Assembly: GCA_947501355.1 (NCBI GenBank)
Contig: CANMVA010000001.1
Coordinates: 248,001 to 312,000 of the forward strand
From: an uncultured Paracoccaceae bacterium
GTDB taxonomy: Bacteria; Pseudomonadota; Alphaproteobacteria; Rhodobacterales; Rhodobacteraceae
Direction: 5' to 3'
DNA: 64,000 nt
Position numbers and translations under genes: made by a program. Within the stretch, counting starts at the first letter, position 1; every line of letters starts with the position of its first letter. The notes below the pieces were generated by a model. The model worked only from the letters and a program-made list of their open reading frames with translations, was not told the DNA's origin and searched no databases. Of this stretch, positions 27,922 to 37,932 are shown piece by piece.

Positions 27922-30900
27922 TCAGTGAAAATCCCGTGACTTCGGGATCACACGCACGTTGCGTGGATGACGCGAATGGGTGTCAGGCACCGGGCGCAAA
28001 ACCTCATCCGCGCGGGATAGCTGAATGGGCACCGGCTCGTTCGAGAGACGGTCAAGTGCATCGCTTCGATCCTGAAGCTGTTGAGCAACGACGTGGATCA
28101 CATCCCGGTCGCGCTGCACATATCCACGCACATCAATCAGACGGCTTTGCATGACCACCTTGCGGAACTGCTCCATAATCTTGGGCCAGACAACCAGATT
28201 TGCGACACCGGTTTCATCCTCGATCGTTATAAAGCACACGCCCTTCGCACTGCCCGGTTTCTGACGGATCAGCACCACACCCGCCATCGAGATCCGCTGA
28301 CCATTCCGCATCTGCGCCAGTTGCGCGGCAGAGGCATATCCCTGCCGGTGCATACTTTTGCGCAAGAACGACAGCGGATGCGCTTTGAGGGACAGGCGCA
28401 GCGTTTGGTAATCGGCCACCACATGTTCGCAAGACGGCATTTCGGGCAAGCTCACCGCAGGGTCGACCCCTTCATCGGGCGCGTTCTTTTCGGTGAAAAG
28501 CGGCAGGTCCGGTGCGTCTTTCAGCGCGCGCGCATCCCACAGCGCGGCGCGACGATCCAGCAGCATCGAGCGGAAGGCATCCGCCGCTGCAAGCCGGTGC
28601 ATCGCGCTTGCGTCTAGCCCGGCGCGCGTTTTGAGGTCCTCAAGGCTTGTGTAAGGCTCGGCCCGCTGTGCCTCGATCCGTTTGGCCATCTCTTCGCGGA
28701 ACCCGTCGATCTGGCGAAGACCAAGGCGCACGGCGAATGTGCCGGGGCCTGTCGGTTCCAGCGTCGTGTCCCAATGGCTGAAATTCACGTCAGGCGCGCG
28801 CACCTCGACCCCATGCTCGCGGGCATCGCGGACAATCTGCGCGGGGGCGTAAAACCCCATGGGCTGCGAATTCAGCAGCGCTGCACAAAAAACATCCGGA
28901 TAGTCATGCTTGATCCAGCTGGAGATATAGACCAGCAGGGCAAAACTGGCCGCATGACTTTCGGGAAACCCGTATTCGCCGAACCCCTCGATTTGGCTGA
29001 AACAGCGCGCCGCGAACTCCGCATCATAGCCGCGCGCGATCATGCGACTGACCATCATTTCCTTATGAGCCGTCACCATCCCGCGGGACCGAAACGTGGC
29101 CATCGCCTTGCGCAACTGGTTTGCCTCAACCGATGAAAAGCGCGCGGCGACCATGGCGATTTTCATCGCCTGCTCCTGAAAAATCGGCACCCCAAGGGTG
29201 CGTTTCAGGATTTGTTCAAGCTCATCTGGCGGCCCGTGTTCTGGAGCTGGAAACGGGTAATTCTGTTCCTCCAGACCCTGCCGGCGCTTCAAATATGGAT
29301 GCACCATGTTGCCCTGAATGGGCCCAGGCCGCACGATGGCGACCTGAATGACAAGGTCATAAAACTCCTTCGGTCTCAGGCGGGGGAGCATGTTCATCTG
29401 CGCCCGACTCTCGACCTGAAAGACGCCCAGACTGTCCCCCTTCTGGAGCATTTTGTAGACAGAAGCCTGCTCGGACGGGACGGTGGCCAGATCGTATTTC
29501 TTGCCGTAATGCGCCTCGATCAGATGGAAGGCTTTGCGGATACAGGTCAGCATCCCCAGCGCCAGAACATCGACTTTGAGGATACGCAGCTCGTCGATGT
29601 CATCCTTATCCCATTCGATGAAACTGCGGTCTGGCATCGCGCCATTGCCAATGGGCACCGTCTGGTTCAACGGCGTTTCCGTCAGGATAAAGCCACCCAC
29701 ATGCTGGCCCAGATGGCGGGGCATTCCGATCAGTTGATCGGCCAGCTTGATCGCCCGTGCCAAGAGCGGATCATTCAGATCAAGTCCAGCCTCTTCGGCC
29801 TCTGCCACACCAATCTCGCGCCCCCAACTGCCCCAGATCGTCTTGGCCAAAGCCGTGGTCACGTCCTGGCTGAGACCCATCACCTTACCCACCTCGCGGA
29901 TCGCCATGCGAGGACGGTAGTGGATCACGGTCGCACATAGCCCGGCACGGCTGCGACCGTATTTTTCATAAATGTGCTGGATCACCTCCTCGCGGCGCTC
30001 ATGCTCGAAATCGACGTCGATATCGGGGGGCTCTTTGCGTTCTTCCGAGATGAACCGCTCGAACAGCAGGTCATTCTTGGCGGGATCAACAGCGGTGATG
30101 CCCAGCACATAACAGACCGCCGAATTGGCGGCTGATCCACGACCCTGGCACAGGATCGGCGGTTCCGCCGTTTCGCGCGCGAACTGGATGATGTCGTGGA
30201 TCGTCAGGAAATACTGCGGGATATCGAGCTTTTTGATCAAGGCCAGTTCTTTGATCAGGCTGGCCCTGGTCTTGTCCGGAACACCCTCGGGATAACGCGT
30301 TTCAGCGCCCGCCCATGTCAGTTCCTCCAGATAATCATACGGAGTTTTGCCTTGAGGCACGACCTCTTTGGGATACTCGTAAGACAGCTCTGTCAGGTTG
30401 AACGTGCAGGCATCGGCCACCTCACGGGTTGCACGGATCGCATGGGGCCATTCTGCGAAAAGAGCGATCATCTCATCGGGGGACTTCAAGTGCCGCTCGG
30501 CGTTTGCATGCAGCAGAAATCCGGCTTTTGCGATGGTTGTTTTTTCGCGAATGCACGTCATCACGTCCTGCAAGGGCCGCCGTTCGGGTGCGTGATAATG
30601 CACGTCATTTGTCGCCAAGATCGACATGCGGTTCTTGCGGGCAAGCTTGTTCAGAAAGTTGATCCGCGCGCGGTCATCACCGCGATAAAGGTAACTGGCC
30701 GCAATGTAGCGCAGACCGGGAAGCGCTTTTCTGAGGCGCCGCAAGCCGGAGGCAAACTCTCTATGATCTGCCTGCGGAAGCGCAATCAGAATGACGCCTT
30801 CGCTATGATCCGAAAGATCGCGCAGCGAGATATCGCACGCCCCTTTGGCCTGCCATTGGCCGTCTTGGTCGTGCATCTTGCCTTTGGTCAGAAGCTGGCA

Positions 30901-31233
30901 CAGGCGACCATACGCCAAGCGGTCCCGCGGATAGGCAAGGAATTCCTCCCCCGTGATCAGGCGCAGGCGGCATCCGATCACCGGGTGGATATGCGCTTTG
31001 CGCGCCTCTGCATGAAGCCGCACAATCCCGGCCATCGTGTTCAGATCGGCGATGCCCAGCGCGTCATAGCCGTGATCCCACGCGGTGACCGTCAGATCGA
31101 CCGCATCAGAGGCCCCGTAGAGAAACGAAAAGCAGCTGCTCACGCCCAGCTCGACAAAGGGTTTGCGGCTGTTGCGGGTAAAACCCCCTTCAACCAAAGT
31201 ACGCTTGGGATGTTGGTGATCGTTCTGGGGCAT
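27922..31233 (-). CDS. dnaE2: error-prone DNA polymerase III alpha subunit (DnaE2/ImuC)
   Basis: PHP domain start (FVELGVSSCFSFLYGASDAVDL), C-family palm (CQGRGSAANSAVCYVLGITAVDP, RPGPIQGNMVHPYLKRRQG), downstream of imuA-imuB. Confidence 0.97.
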   Translation of the reverse strand: MPQNDHQHPKRTLVEGGFTRNSRKPFVELGVSSCFSFLYGASDAVDLTVTAWDHGYDALGIADLNTMAGIVRLHAEARKAHIHPVIGCRLRLITGEEFLAYPRDRLAYGRLCQLLTKGKMHDQDGQWQAKGACDISLRDLSDHSEGVILIALPQADHREFASGLRRLRKALPGLRYIAASYLYRGDDRARINFLNKLARKNRMSILATNDVHYHAPERRPLQDVMTCIREKTTIAKAGFLLHANAERHLKSPDEMIALFAEWPHAIRATREVADACTFNLTELSYEYPKEVVPQGKTPYDYLEELTWAGAETRYPEGVPDKTRASLIKELALIKKLDIPQYFLTIHDIIQFARETAEPPILCQGRGSAANSAVCYVLGITAVDPAKNDLLFERFISEERKEPPDIDVDFEHERREEVIQHIYEKYGRSRAGLCATVIHYRPRMAIREVGKVMGLSQDVTTALAKTIWGSWGREIGVAEAEEAGLDLNDPLLARAIKLADQLIGMPRHLGQHVGGFILTETPLNQTVPIGNGAMPDRSFIEWDKDDIDELRILKVDVLALGMLTCIRKAFHLIEAHYGKKYDLATVPSEQASVYKMLQKGDSLGVFQVESRAQMNMLPRLRPKEFYDLVIQVAIVRPGPIQGNMVHPYLKRRQGLEEQNYPFPAPEHGPPDELEQILKRTLGVPIFQEQAMKIAMVAARFSSVEANQLRKAMATFRSRGMVTAHKEMMVSRMIARGYDAEFAARCFSQIEGFGEYGFPESHAASFALLVYISSWIKHDYPDVFCAALLNSQPMGFYAPAQIVRDAREHGVEVRAPDVNFSHWDTTLEPTGPGTFAVRLGLRQIDGFREEMAKRIEAQRAEPYTSLEDLKTRAGLDASAMHRLAAADAFRSMLLDRRAALWDARALKDAPDLPLFTEKNAPDEGVDPAVSLPEMPSCEHVVADYQTLRLSLKAHPLSFLRKSMHRQGYASAAQLAQMRNGQRISMAGVVLIRQKPGSAKGVCFITIEDETGVANLVVWPKIMEQFRKVVMQSRLIDVRGYVQRDRDVIHVVAQQLQDRSDALDRLSNEPVPIQLSRADEVLRPVPDTHSRHPRNVRVIPKSRDFH

Positions 31234-32765
31234 CAGGCAAACATCCCGTGCACGAACCAGCGCGGATCGCCGCCGCGCCCGTCGCCATGCAGCCCCTCAC
31301 GATAGAGCCAGAAGCGGCGCCCTGCGTGATCCTCGACCTTGAAATAGTCGCGCAGACGGGTGCCGGGCAGATCGTGCCACCATTCTGGCGCGATGCGTTC
31401 AGGCCCGGCATAGCGTGTGACTTTGTGGGTTTGCCGCCGCCAGATAAACTGAACCGGTGGGCCTTTGGGAACCGCGTACAGCACGCGCACCTCTTCGGGG
31501 TGGCTCAGCAAACGGATCGGGCGTTCGGCTGCAACCACCTCTGCCGTGTCGCTTGAGCCGTGCAGCGCGCCCACCCAGTTTTGCGCACGTTCCGGCACAT
31601 GGCTTTCGCGCAGCGCAGGTGTGCTGACCGCGCGCACCCCGAAACGCGCGGTCAGCCGGTCGATCAGGCGGGAGAGATCGACCGTTTCGTCAGCACCCCC
31701 GCCCAGATGCGCCTGAACGGTCTGCATCTGCTCGGTTTGGGCCGCATCCAGCGTAATCAGATCAAACCCATAGCCGGGATTGATCGCATCCAGCTTGTCA
31801 CGGAAGAGATACAGCAGATGATCCGGGTCGCGACTATGCACCGACATCGCCACGTCAATGCGATGTGTATCGCCGTCTGTGTGATAAACGGTCAGCAGAA
31901 GACGGCGACAGCCATAGCCCTGCGCCTCCATCTGATCACACAGCTCACGGCAAAGATCCGGCATGAAGGGCGTCGGGTCCATGATCGGCTCTGGCAGGCG
32001 GGCATGGGCGCGAAAGGTCGGGGCCGCATCGGGGCTTGAGACAGGCTCTGCCGTGCGGCCCATCGCCTGATCGAGCCGGAGCACCGGGTTCTCGTTCAGC
32101 TTGGCTTTGACAAAGCGACGGGTCAGCGACAGGCGCGGCACATCCGCCAGCGCGCCGATGGTTTTCAGACCCAGACGGCGCAGCAGCGTCACGGTGCCAT
32201 TGTTCAGCCGCAGCGCTTCAACCGGAAGGGGGGAGAGTTTTTGCGCGATCTCTCCTTCGGGGCAAATGCTGCGCACCGTGCCGTAGCGCGCCAAGGCCCA
32301 GGCCGCCCCCCATGTCGGCGCCAGTGCGATTTGCGCGGTCAGGCCAAGTGCCGAGAACGCAGCCTCCATATCCGCCAACATCGCGGCCTCGCCACCCCAA
32401 AGGTGATCCGACCCGGTTGTGTCCAAGATCAAACCATCGGGGCCATCCTGCGCTGACCACGGGCACCAGCGGCGCACCCAGAACATCAACTGCTCCATCG
32501 CGTGACGGTCGCCATAGATGTCGGCATATTCAACGCGCAGATCGGGCAGCAGCGCTTTCATATCCGTGACGCGCGCACCCCGCTGCACTCCGGCCAGACG
32601 GGCGGCACGGTTGGTGTCGTGGATTACCGGGCCGTGCTGACCCTCGGCCACCATCGCGGCAGGCAGGTCATCGGGCGGCGCGGTGCCGGTCTGCGCCATC
32701 ACGCGCATCCACCGTTCCATCGACAGATGCGGCAGAAAAATCGAGACGACCCGTCGCCCGGTCAT
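31233..32765 (-). CDS. imuB: Y-family-like mutasome protein ImuB
   Basis: RRVVSIFLPHLSMERW and Y-family-like architecture; ATGA overlap with dnaE2. Confidence 0.92.
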   Translation of the reverse strand: MTGRRVVSIFLPHLSMERWMRVMAQTGTAPPDDLPAAMVAEGQHGPVIHDTNRAARLAGVQRGARVTDMKALLPDLRVEYADIYGDRHAMEQLMFWVRRWCPWSAQDGPDGLILDTTGSDHLWGGEAAMLADMEAAFSALGLTAQIALAPTWGAAWALARYGTVRSICPEGEIAQKLSPLPVEALRLNNGTVTLLRRLGLKTIGALADVPRLSLTRRFVKAKLNENPVLRLDQAMGRTAEPVSSPDAAPTFRAHARLPEPIMDPTPFMPDLCRELCDQMEAQGYGCRRLLLTVYHTDGDTHRIDVAMSVHSRDPDHLLYLFRDKLDAINPGYGFDLITLDAAQTEQMQTVQAHLGGGADETVDLSRLIDRLTARFGVRAVSTPALRESHVPERAQNWVGALHGSSDTAEVVAAERPIRLLSHPEEVRVLYAVPKGPPVQFIWRRQTHKVTRYAGPERIAPEWWHDLPGTRLRDYFKVEDHAGRRFWLYREGLHGDGRGGDPRWFVHGMFA

Positions 32766-33354
32766 AGCGCACAGCCCAGATGCCGGGTTGTGCTGCGCGC
32801 GACCGGAAGAGCTCTACCTGCCAACGGGGATCGCCGGGGGATTGCGCGTCGTGCGGATGCGCGGCAGAGGGCAGCGAGGCAATGCGCCAGCGATTGCGCG
32901 CTGCACTTAGGTTGGGATGGGCCGCGCGCCGGATCAGCCAGCAAGGCAAGCCGTGCGCCTCCGCCCTGAGCGCCAGCCGCTTCGTTGCCGTAAAATCCAG
33001 CGTGGGCGGATCGCCCCATATCTCGCCAATCACGGCGCTGACCGCTTTGCAGCGCAACGCATCCTCCATCGTGACAAGCACGTCGGAGGGGCGACTGACC
33101 GCGACCCGCATGACCGGCTGCGCGGGGCCAATGCCGGGCATATAGGGCTGACCAGCCTCCTTGGCGGAAAGGCGGTCTTGCGCCCAAAGCACGGTGCCCC
33201 CCTCGCGCGGTAGATGCGCCAGCACGAATCCCACAGCCGCCGCGTCGGCCGCGGTCTGGGTAAAGACGTCTGACAGCACTTTCTGCGCACCGATACTGCG
33301 CAGCGTCAGCCGGGTTTGGCTGGACAGACGTTTGGAGGGCGCAAGATAAGACAT
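32668..33354 (-). CDS. imuA: mutasome protein ImuA (RecA-like)
   Basis: GFVLAHLPREGGTVLWAQDRLSAKEAGQPYMPGIG; first gene of the imuA-imuB-dnaE2 cassette. Confidence 0.88.
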   Translation of the reverse strand: MSYLAPSKRLSSQTRLTLRSIGAQKVLSDVFTQTAADAAAVGFVLAHLPREGGTVLWAQDRLSAKEAGQPYMPGIGPAQPVMRVAVSRPSDVLVTMEDALRCKAVSAVIGEIWGDPPTLDFTATKRLALRAEAHGLPCWLIRRAAHPNLSAARNRWRIASLPSAAHPHDAQSPGDPRWQVELFRSRAAQPGIWAVRYDRATGRLDFSAASVDGTVDARDGADRHRAAR

Positions 33355-33379
33355 TCAAAGGGCAGCGAATCCATTACTT

Positions 33380-33394
33380 GTTCTTCTTTTGTTC
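33380..33394. promoter_or_regulatory. LexA (SOS) box upstream of imuA
   Basis: exact GTTC-TTCTTTT-GTTC (alphaproteobacterial GTTC-N7-GTTC), 25 bp upstream of the imuA ATG. Confidence 0.75.
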
Positions 33395-33516
33395 TAACGC
33401 TTTCGGGAAACTCGGTCAAACGCGGTTAACCTCTTTGTGAGCAATACACCCGTTCGCAAAGCTCTTTGATGATCCACGGAACGTGCTATGTCCTTGACGC
33501 AGAACTGGAGTTTCCA

Positions 33517-34620
33517 ATGCGCCTGATCCCTTGCTTTCTTGCTATCGCCCTTGTCTTGCCCGGGGCGACGGCCCATGCCCAAGGGGGCGCCGCCGCCGTC
33601 GGCGTGCAGACCGTCGAAGAACGGGTGCTGGCCGAAACCGTCCCTGTCTTTGCCGAAGTGATCACCGCGCGCGATGGCTCTGTCGCCAGCCGGGTGGCCG
33701 GCACAGTTGAAACCGTCAATATCCTTGCAGGCGCACGCGTTGAAACCGGCGATATCCTGGTCGAACTGGACCGCGAATTGCTGGAGATTATCGTTGCGCA
33801 ATCCGAAGCGCAGATGACTGAATCCGCAGCGGGCATCGCCACGGCAAGGGTCCGTCTTGATCGTGCCCGCACCACATTCGCGCGGATCGAGGCGCTGCGC
33901 GGCTCAAGCTCGTTCAGTCAGGGGCGTTTTGACGATGCGCAATCGGATGTGCTTGAGGCACAATCGCAACTGACCGAAGCCCAGGCCCGCGAGAAAAGCG
34001 CTCAGGCACAACTGGCCGAGGCCCGCTATCAGCTGGAGCGCAGCACGATCACCGCGCCATTCCCCGGCATCGTGATCGAGGTGAACACGATCCCCGGTGC
34101 TTTCATCTCTGCAGGGACACCCGTCGTCCGCCTGCTGGATATCGAGGCTTTTGAGGTGGAGGCCAGTGTCCCCTCCCGATATCTCAGCGCGCTTTCGCCC
34201 GGGCAGGAATTGCAGGCCACGACAGAGAACGGCACTGATCTGACGCTGGAACTGCGGGCGATCCTGCCGCTGGAAGATGTCTCTACCCGCACTCGTGCGG
34301 TCCGGTTTGCGGCCCCCGGATTGGGCGCTTTAAGTAACGTGGCAGTAGGGCAGTCCATCACCGTTCAAATCCCGGTCGGCGAGGCGCGCTCGATCCTATC
34401 GGTGCCAAAGGATGCGCTGGTGCAGGCGCAGGATGGCTGGACCGTTTTCATCGCTGATGATGGCAAGGCACAACCGCGGACCGTGCAGATCGGCCTGCCG
34501 ATGGGCGACCGCTATGAAGTGGTCAACGGTCTGAGCGCAGGCGATCTGGTCGTCGTGCGCGGCAACGAGCGCCTGCGACCCGGACAGGATATCGCCCCCA
34601 GCCCGATTGAGTCGAACTGA
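33517..34620 (+). CDS. RND efflux periplasmic adaptor (HlyD/MFP family)
   Basis: signal peptide MRLIPCFLAIALVLPGATAHAQ; adaptor motifs (VASRVAGTVETVNILAGARVETGDILVELD...ITAPFPGIVIEVNTIPGAFI). Confidence 0.9.
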   Translation: MRLIPCFLAIALVLPGATAHAQGGAAAVGVQTVEERVLAETVPVFAEVITARDGSVASRVAGTVETVNILAGARVETGDILVELDRELLEIIVAQSEAQMTESAAGIATARVRLDRARTTFARIEALRGSSSFSQGRFDDAQSDVLEAQSQLTEAQAREKSAQAQLAEARYQLERSTITAPFPGIVIEVNTIPGAFISAGTPVVRLLDIEAFEVEASVPSRYLSALSPGQELQATTENGTDLTLELRAILPLEDVSTRTRAVRFAAPGLGALSNVAVGQSITVQIPVGEARSILSVPKDALVQAQDGWTVFIADDGKAQPRTVQIGLPMGDRYEVVNGLSAGDLVVVRGNERLRPGQDIAPSPIESN

Positions 34621-37600
34621 TGGATATCATTCGCCACGCCATTGAACGCCCCATTGCCGTTGTCGCCCTTGTGGTGATGGCGATCCTGTTCGGCGTCATC
34701 GCCCTGTCGCGCATCCCGATCCAACTGGCTCCGGATGTCCGCAAACCCATTGTCGTGATCCAGACGAACTGGCCCGGCGCTGCCCCATCCGAAATTGAGC
34801 GCGAGATCGTCAATCCGCAGGAAGAAGCACTGCGCGGCCTTGAAGGGCTTGAGATCATGACCTCCCGCTCGCGCACCGGCGAGGCCGAGGTGACGCTGGA
34901 ATTTGCTGTTGGCACAGACATGACTCAATCGCTGTTGCTGGTGTCCAACCGGCTCGACCGGGTCAGCAGTTATCCCGACGAGGCGAACGAGCCGTCTCTG
35001 AACACCTCCGGGGCAGATGACAGCCCGATTGCGTGGGTTTTGCTGACCGCGCAAGAGGGCAACACCCGCCCAATGCCGACCTATGGTGACTTCGTCGAAG
35101 ACATCATCAAGGACCGTGTCGAGCGGATCGAAGGCGTTTCGGCCGTCAATGTCTTTGGCGGCGTGACCCGCGAATTGCAGGTGGTCGTTGATCCGCGCCG
35201 CCTGTCGCTTTACGGGCTGACCGTGCCAGAGGTCGTGCGCACGCTCAGGGCCGAGAATATCTCGATCTCGGCGGGCGATGTCGATGAAGGCAAGCGCCGT
35301 TATGTCGTGCGCACCGAAGGCAATCTGAACACCGAAAACGCGATCCGCGATGTGGTTTTGCGTTCGGGCGCAAGCCAGGGTGGCACCGGACGGGTCCGCG
35401 TTGCGGATGTGGCCGAGGTGGCCTTTGCCTATAAGGAACCCACCGCCCGCCTACGTTTCAAAGGCGAGTCCGGGCTTGCCTTCAACGTGGTGCGCGAAGC
35501 CGGGGCCAACGTCATCAGCGTGATGGAGGAAATCCGTCTGGTGCTGGAGGACCTCTCCGCAGGCCCAGTTGCCGACGCGGGCCTTGTCATGCAGCAGGTC
35601 TATGACGAGACGATCTATATCGACAGCGCGATTGATCTGGTGACGCAAAACATCTGGATCGGCGGCGCGCTCGCCGCACTGATCCTGATGCTGTTCCTGC
35701 GAAGTCCGCGGGCAACCCTTGTGGTCTCGCTTTCGATCCCGGTGTCGATCGTCGCGACTTTCGTGGTGATGGCCTTCACCGGGCGCACGCTCAACGTGAT
35801 CTCACTCGCGGGCATCGCTTTCGCGGTCGGCATGATCGTGGACGCTGCGATTGTTGTGCTCGAAAACATATTCCGTCTGCGCGAGGAAGGTTTGAATCGG
35901 CGCGAGGCGGCGCGAAAAGGCGCGCATCAGGTTTGGGGCGCGATCCTTGTGTCGGCGCTGACAACCGTGCTGGTCTTCGTGCCGATCCTCATCATGCAGC
36001 TTGAAGCGGGCCAGCTCTTCCGCGACATCGCAGTCGCCATCTCCGTCTCGGTTTTGTTGTCGCTCGTCGTTGCTGTCACGGTGATCCCGGCGCTTGCCAG
36101 CCGCCTTTTGCGCGCGGGCGATCAGAAACCGGTGCGCCTTTGGGGCGTCGATCACTTCGCGCGAGGCTTTCACGCTTTGATCATGCGCTACGTGCGTCTG
36201 ACCGTCCGGTCACGCGCCATTGGCGTGATGATGGTCAGCCTCATCGCAGGCGGCGCGGCTATTGCCAGCATCACCTTCCTGCCCCGGTTGGAATACCTGC
36301 CCGAGGGCAATCGCAATCTTGTATTCGGACTGATTATCCCACCCCCCGGCTACAATCTTGACACGACGGAGACGATCGCCCAGCGCATTGAAGGCGTCGC
36401 TCAACCCCTTTGGGAGGCCGCGCCTGAGACAGAGACAGAAGACGGCACCGCCGCGATCGACACGTTCTTTTTTGTCGCCACGCCCGGCAACTCCTTTGTC
36501 GGGGCCGCTGCAGTGGATGGCCAACGCGCCGCCGAGTTGATCCCTGTGCTCAGCCGTCCGATCTTTGCCGAACCCGGCACATTTGGCTTCATGACGCAGC
36601 CCTCGCTCTTTGGGCGCGGCGTCGGTGGGGGCCGGGCGATTGAACTGAATATCTCTGGCCAAGATCTCAACGAAATCCTCAGCGTGGCGGGGCAAGCCGC
36701 TGGCATCGTTTCGGGTGTTCTGCCGCGCTCTGAAGGTCACCAGTTCCGCCCGATCCCCGGTCTTGAGCTTGGCGCGCCAGAGGTGCGCCTGATCCCCGAC
36801 CGTCTGCGGCTTGCCGATGCGGGGCTCGACAGCTCCGGCCTTGCCGCGACCGTAGATGCGTTCAATGACGGCCTGCGGGTTGCGGAAATCACCGTCGGCT
36901 CTGAACGCGTTGATCTTGTCTTGAAAGGTGATCCCACGATCAGCGACGCTGCGCGCACGCAGGATGTGGGCAATTACCCGGTGGTAACACCGGACGGCCA
37001 GATCGTTCCTGTGTCCGCCTTGGCCGAGGTCGTTCTGACCGCCGGACCGACCGAAATCCGGCACCGCGACCGGCTGCGCACGGTCACGCTGGAGGTCCGC
37101 CCCTCAGATGCGCTCCCTCTCGAAGAAGCGGTGGAGTTGCTGGAGCGTGAAGTCGTCGATGTTCTGGAAGAACGAGGTATCCCAAGCGATATCCGCCTGT
37201 CGGTTTCCGGTACGGCAGATCAGCTTAGCCAGACATGGTCCGCGATCCAGATCAATCTGATCGTCGCCCTCATCATCGTATTTTTGGTGATGGCGATCCT
37301 GTTCGAGAGCTTCGTGCTGCCGCTTGTGATCCTGATCTCGGTTCCCGTGGCTGCAGCCGGGGGTGTTGGTGGGCTTGCTTTGCTCAATACCTATCAGACA
37401 CAGCCGATGGATATGCTGACGCTGCTTGGCTTCGTGATCCTTGTGGGGATCGTGGTGAACAACGCGATCCTGATCGTGCATCAATCGCTCTATCACCTGC
37501 GTGAAGAGGGGATGGAGCCGATAGACGCCATCGAAGAAGCCACGCGCAACCGCATCCGCCCGATCTTCATGTCGACGCTGACCAGCGTCATGGGAATGCT

Positions 37601-37778
37601 GCCGCTGATCATTTTCTCAGGCGCGGGCTCTGAACTGTATCGCGGGCTTGGCGCTGTCGTTGTCGGCGGGTTGTCGATGTCAGCGTTCCTGACACTGCTG
37701 ACCGTGCCGCCATTGCTGAGACTGTGTCTGCGCAAACCCGAGGCTGAAGAGCCGATGGCAGAGCCGACCCGCGCCTGA
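34620..37778 (+). CDS. RND-family efflux transporter (AcrB/HAE1-like)
   Basis: 1052 aa; IIRHAIERPIAVVALVVMAILFGVIALSRIPIQLAPDVRKP; GIVVNNAILIVH. Confidence 0.94.
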   Translation: MDIIRHAIERPIAVVALVVMAILFGVIALSRIPIQLAPDVRKPIVVIQTNWPGAAPSEIEREIVNPQEEALRGLEGLEIMTSRSRTGEAEVTLEFAVGTDMTQSLLLVSNRLDRVSSYPDEANEPSLNTSGADDSPIAWVLLTAQEGNTRPMPTYGDFVEDIIKDRVERIEGVSAVNVFGGVTRELQVVVDPRRLSLYGLTVPEVVRTLRAENISISAGDVDEGKRRYVVRTEGNLNTENAIRDVVLRSGASQGGTGRVRVADVAEVAFAYKEPTARLRFKGESGLAFNVVREAGANVISVMEEIRLVLEDLSAGPVADAGLVMQQVYDETIYIDSAIDLVTQNIWIGGALAALILMLFLRSPRATLVVSLSIPVSIVATFVVMAFTGRTLNVISLAGIAFAVGMIVDAAIVVLENIFRLREEGLNRREAARKGAHQVWGAILVSALTTVLVFVPILIMQLEAGQLFRDIAVAISVSVLLSLVVAVTVIPALASRLLRAGDQKPVRLWGVDHFARGFHALIMRYVRLTVRSRAIGVMMVSLIAGGAAIASITFLPRLEYLPEGNRNLVFGLIIPPPGYNLDTTETIAQRIEGVAQPLWEAAPETETEDGTAAIDTFFFVATPGNSFVGAAAVDGQRAAELIPVLSRPIFAEPGTFGFMTQPSLFGRGVGGGRAIELNISGQDLNEILSVAGQAAGIVSGVLPRSEGHQFRPIPGLELGAPEVRLIPDRLRLADAGLDSSGLAATVDAFNDGLRVAEITVGSERVDLVLKGDPTISDAARTQDVGNYPVVTPDGQIVPVSALAEVVLTAGPTEIRHRDRLRTVTLEVRPSDALPLEEAVELLEREVVDVLEERGIPSDIRLSVSGTADQLSQTWSAIQINLIVALIIVFLVMAILFESFVLPLVILISVPVAAAGGVGGLALLNTYQTQPMDMLTLLGFVILVGIVVNNAILIVHQSLYHLREEGMEPIDAIEEATRNRIRPIFMSTLTSVMGMLPLIIFSGAGSELYRGLGAVVVGGLSMSAFLTLLTVPPLLRLCLRKPEAEEPMAEPTRA

Positions 37779-37813
37779 ATCAGGCGCGTCTATTGCCGAA
37801 AGACTATTGGAAG

Positions 37814-37889
37814 TGGTGCCGCTGAAGGGACTCGAACCCCCGACCCCATCATTACGAATGACGTGCTCTACCATCTGAGCTACAGCGGC
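37814..37889 (-). tRNA. tRNA-Thr (anticodon CGT), CCA encoded
   Basis: 76-nt cloverleaf on minus strand: acceptor GCCGCTG/CAGCGGC, anticodon loop TTCGTAA, T-loop TTCGAGT, discriminator A plus CCA. Confidence 0.95.
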
Positions 37890-37932
37890 CTTGGGCGCGG
37901 CTAGTAACACCATGCCACGCCTGTTGAAAGTG

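Noticed and set aside
30196-31305. 369-aa plus-strand ORF
   Set aside because: Antisense to dnaE2, low-complexity high-GC reading frame with no domain signal.
36210-37064. 284-aa minus-strand ORF
   Set aside because: Antisense to the RND transporter.
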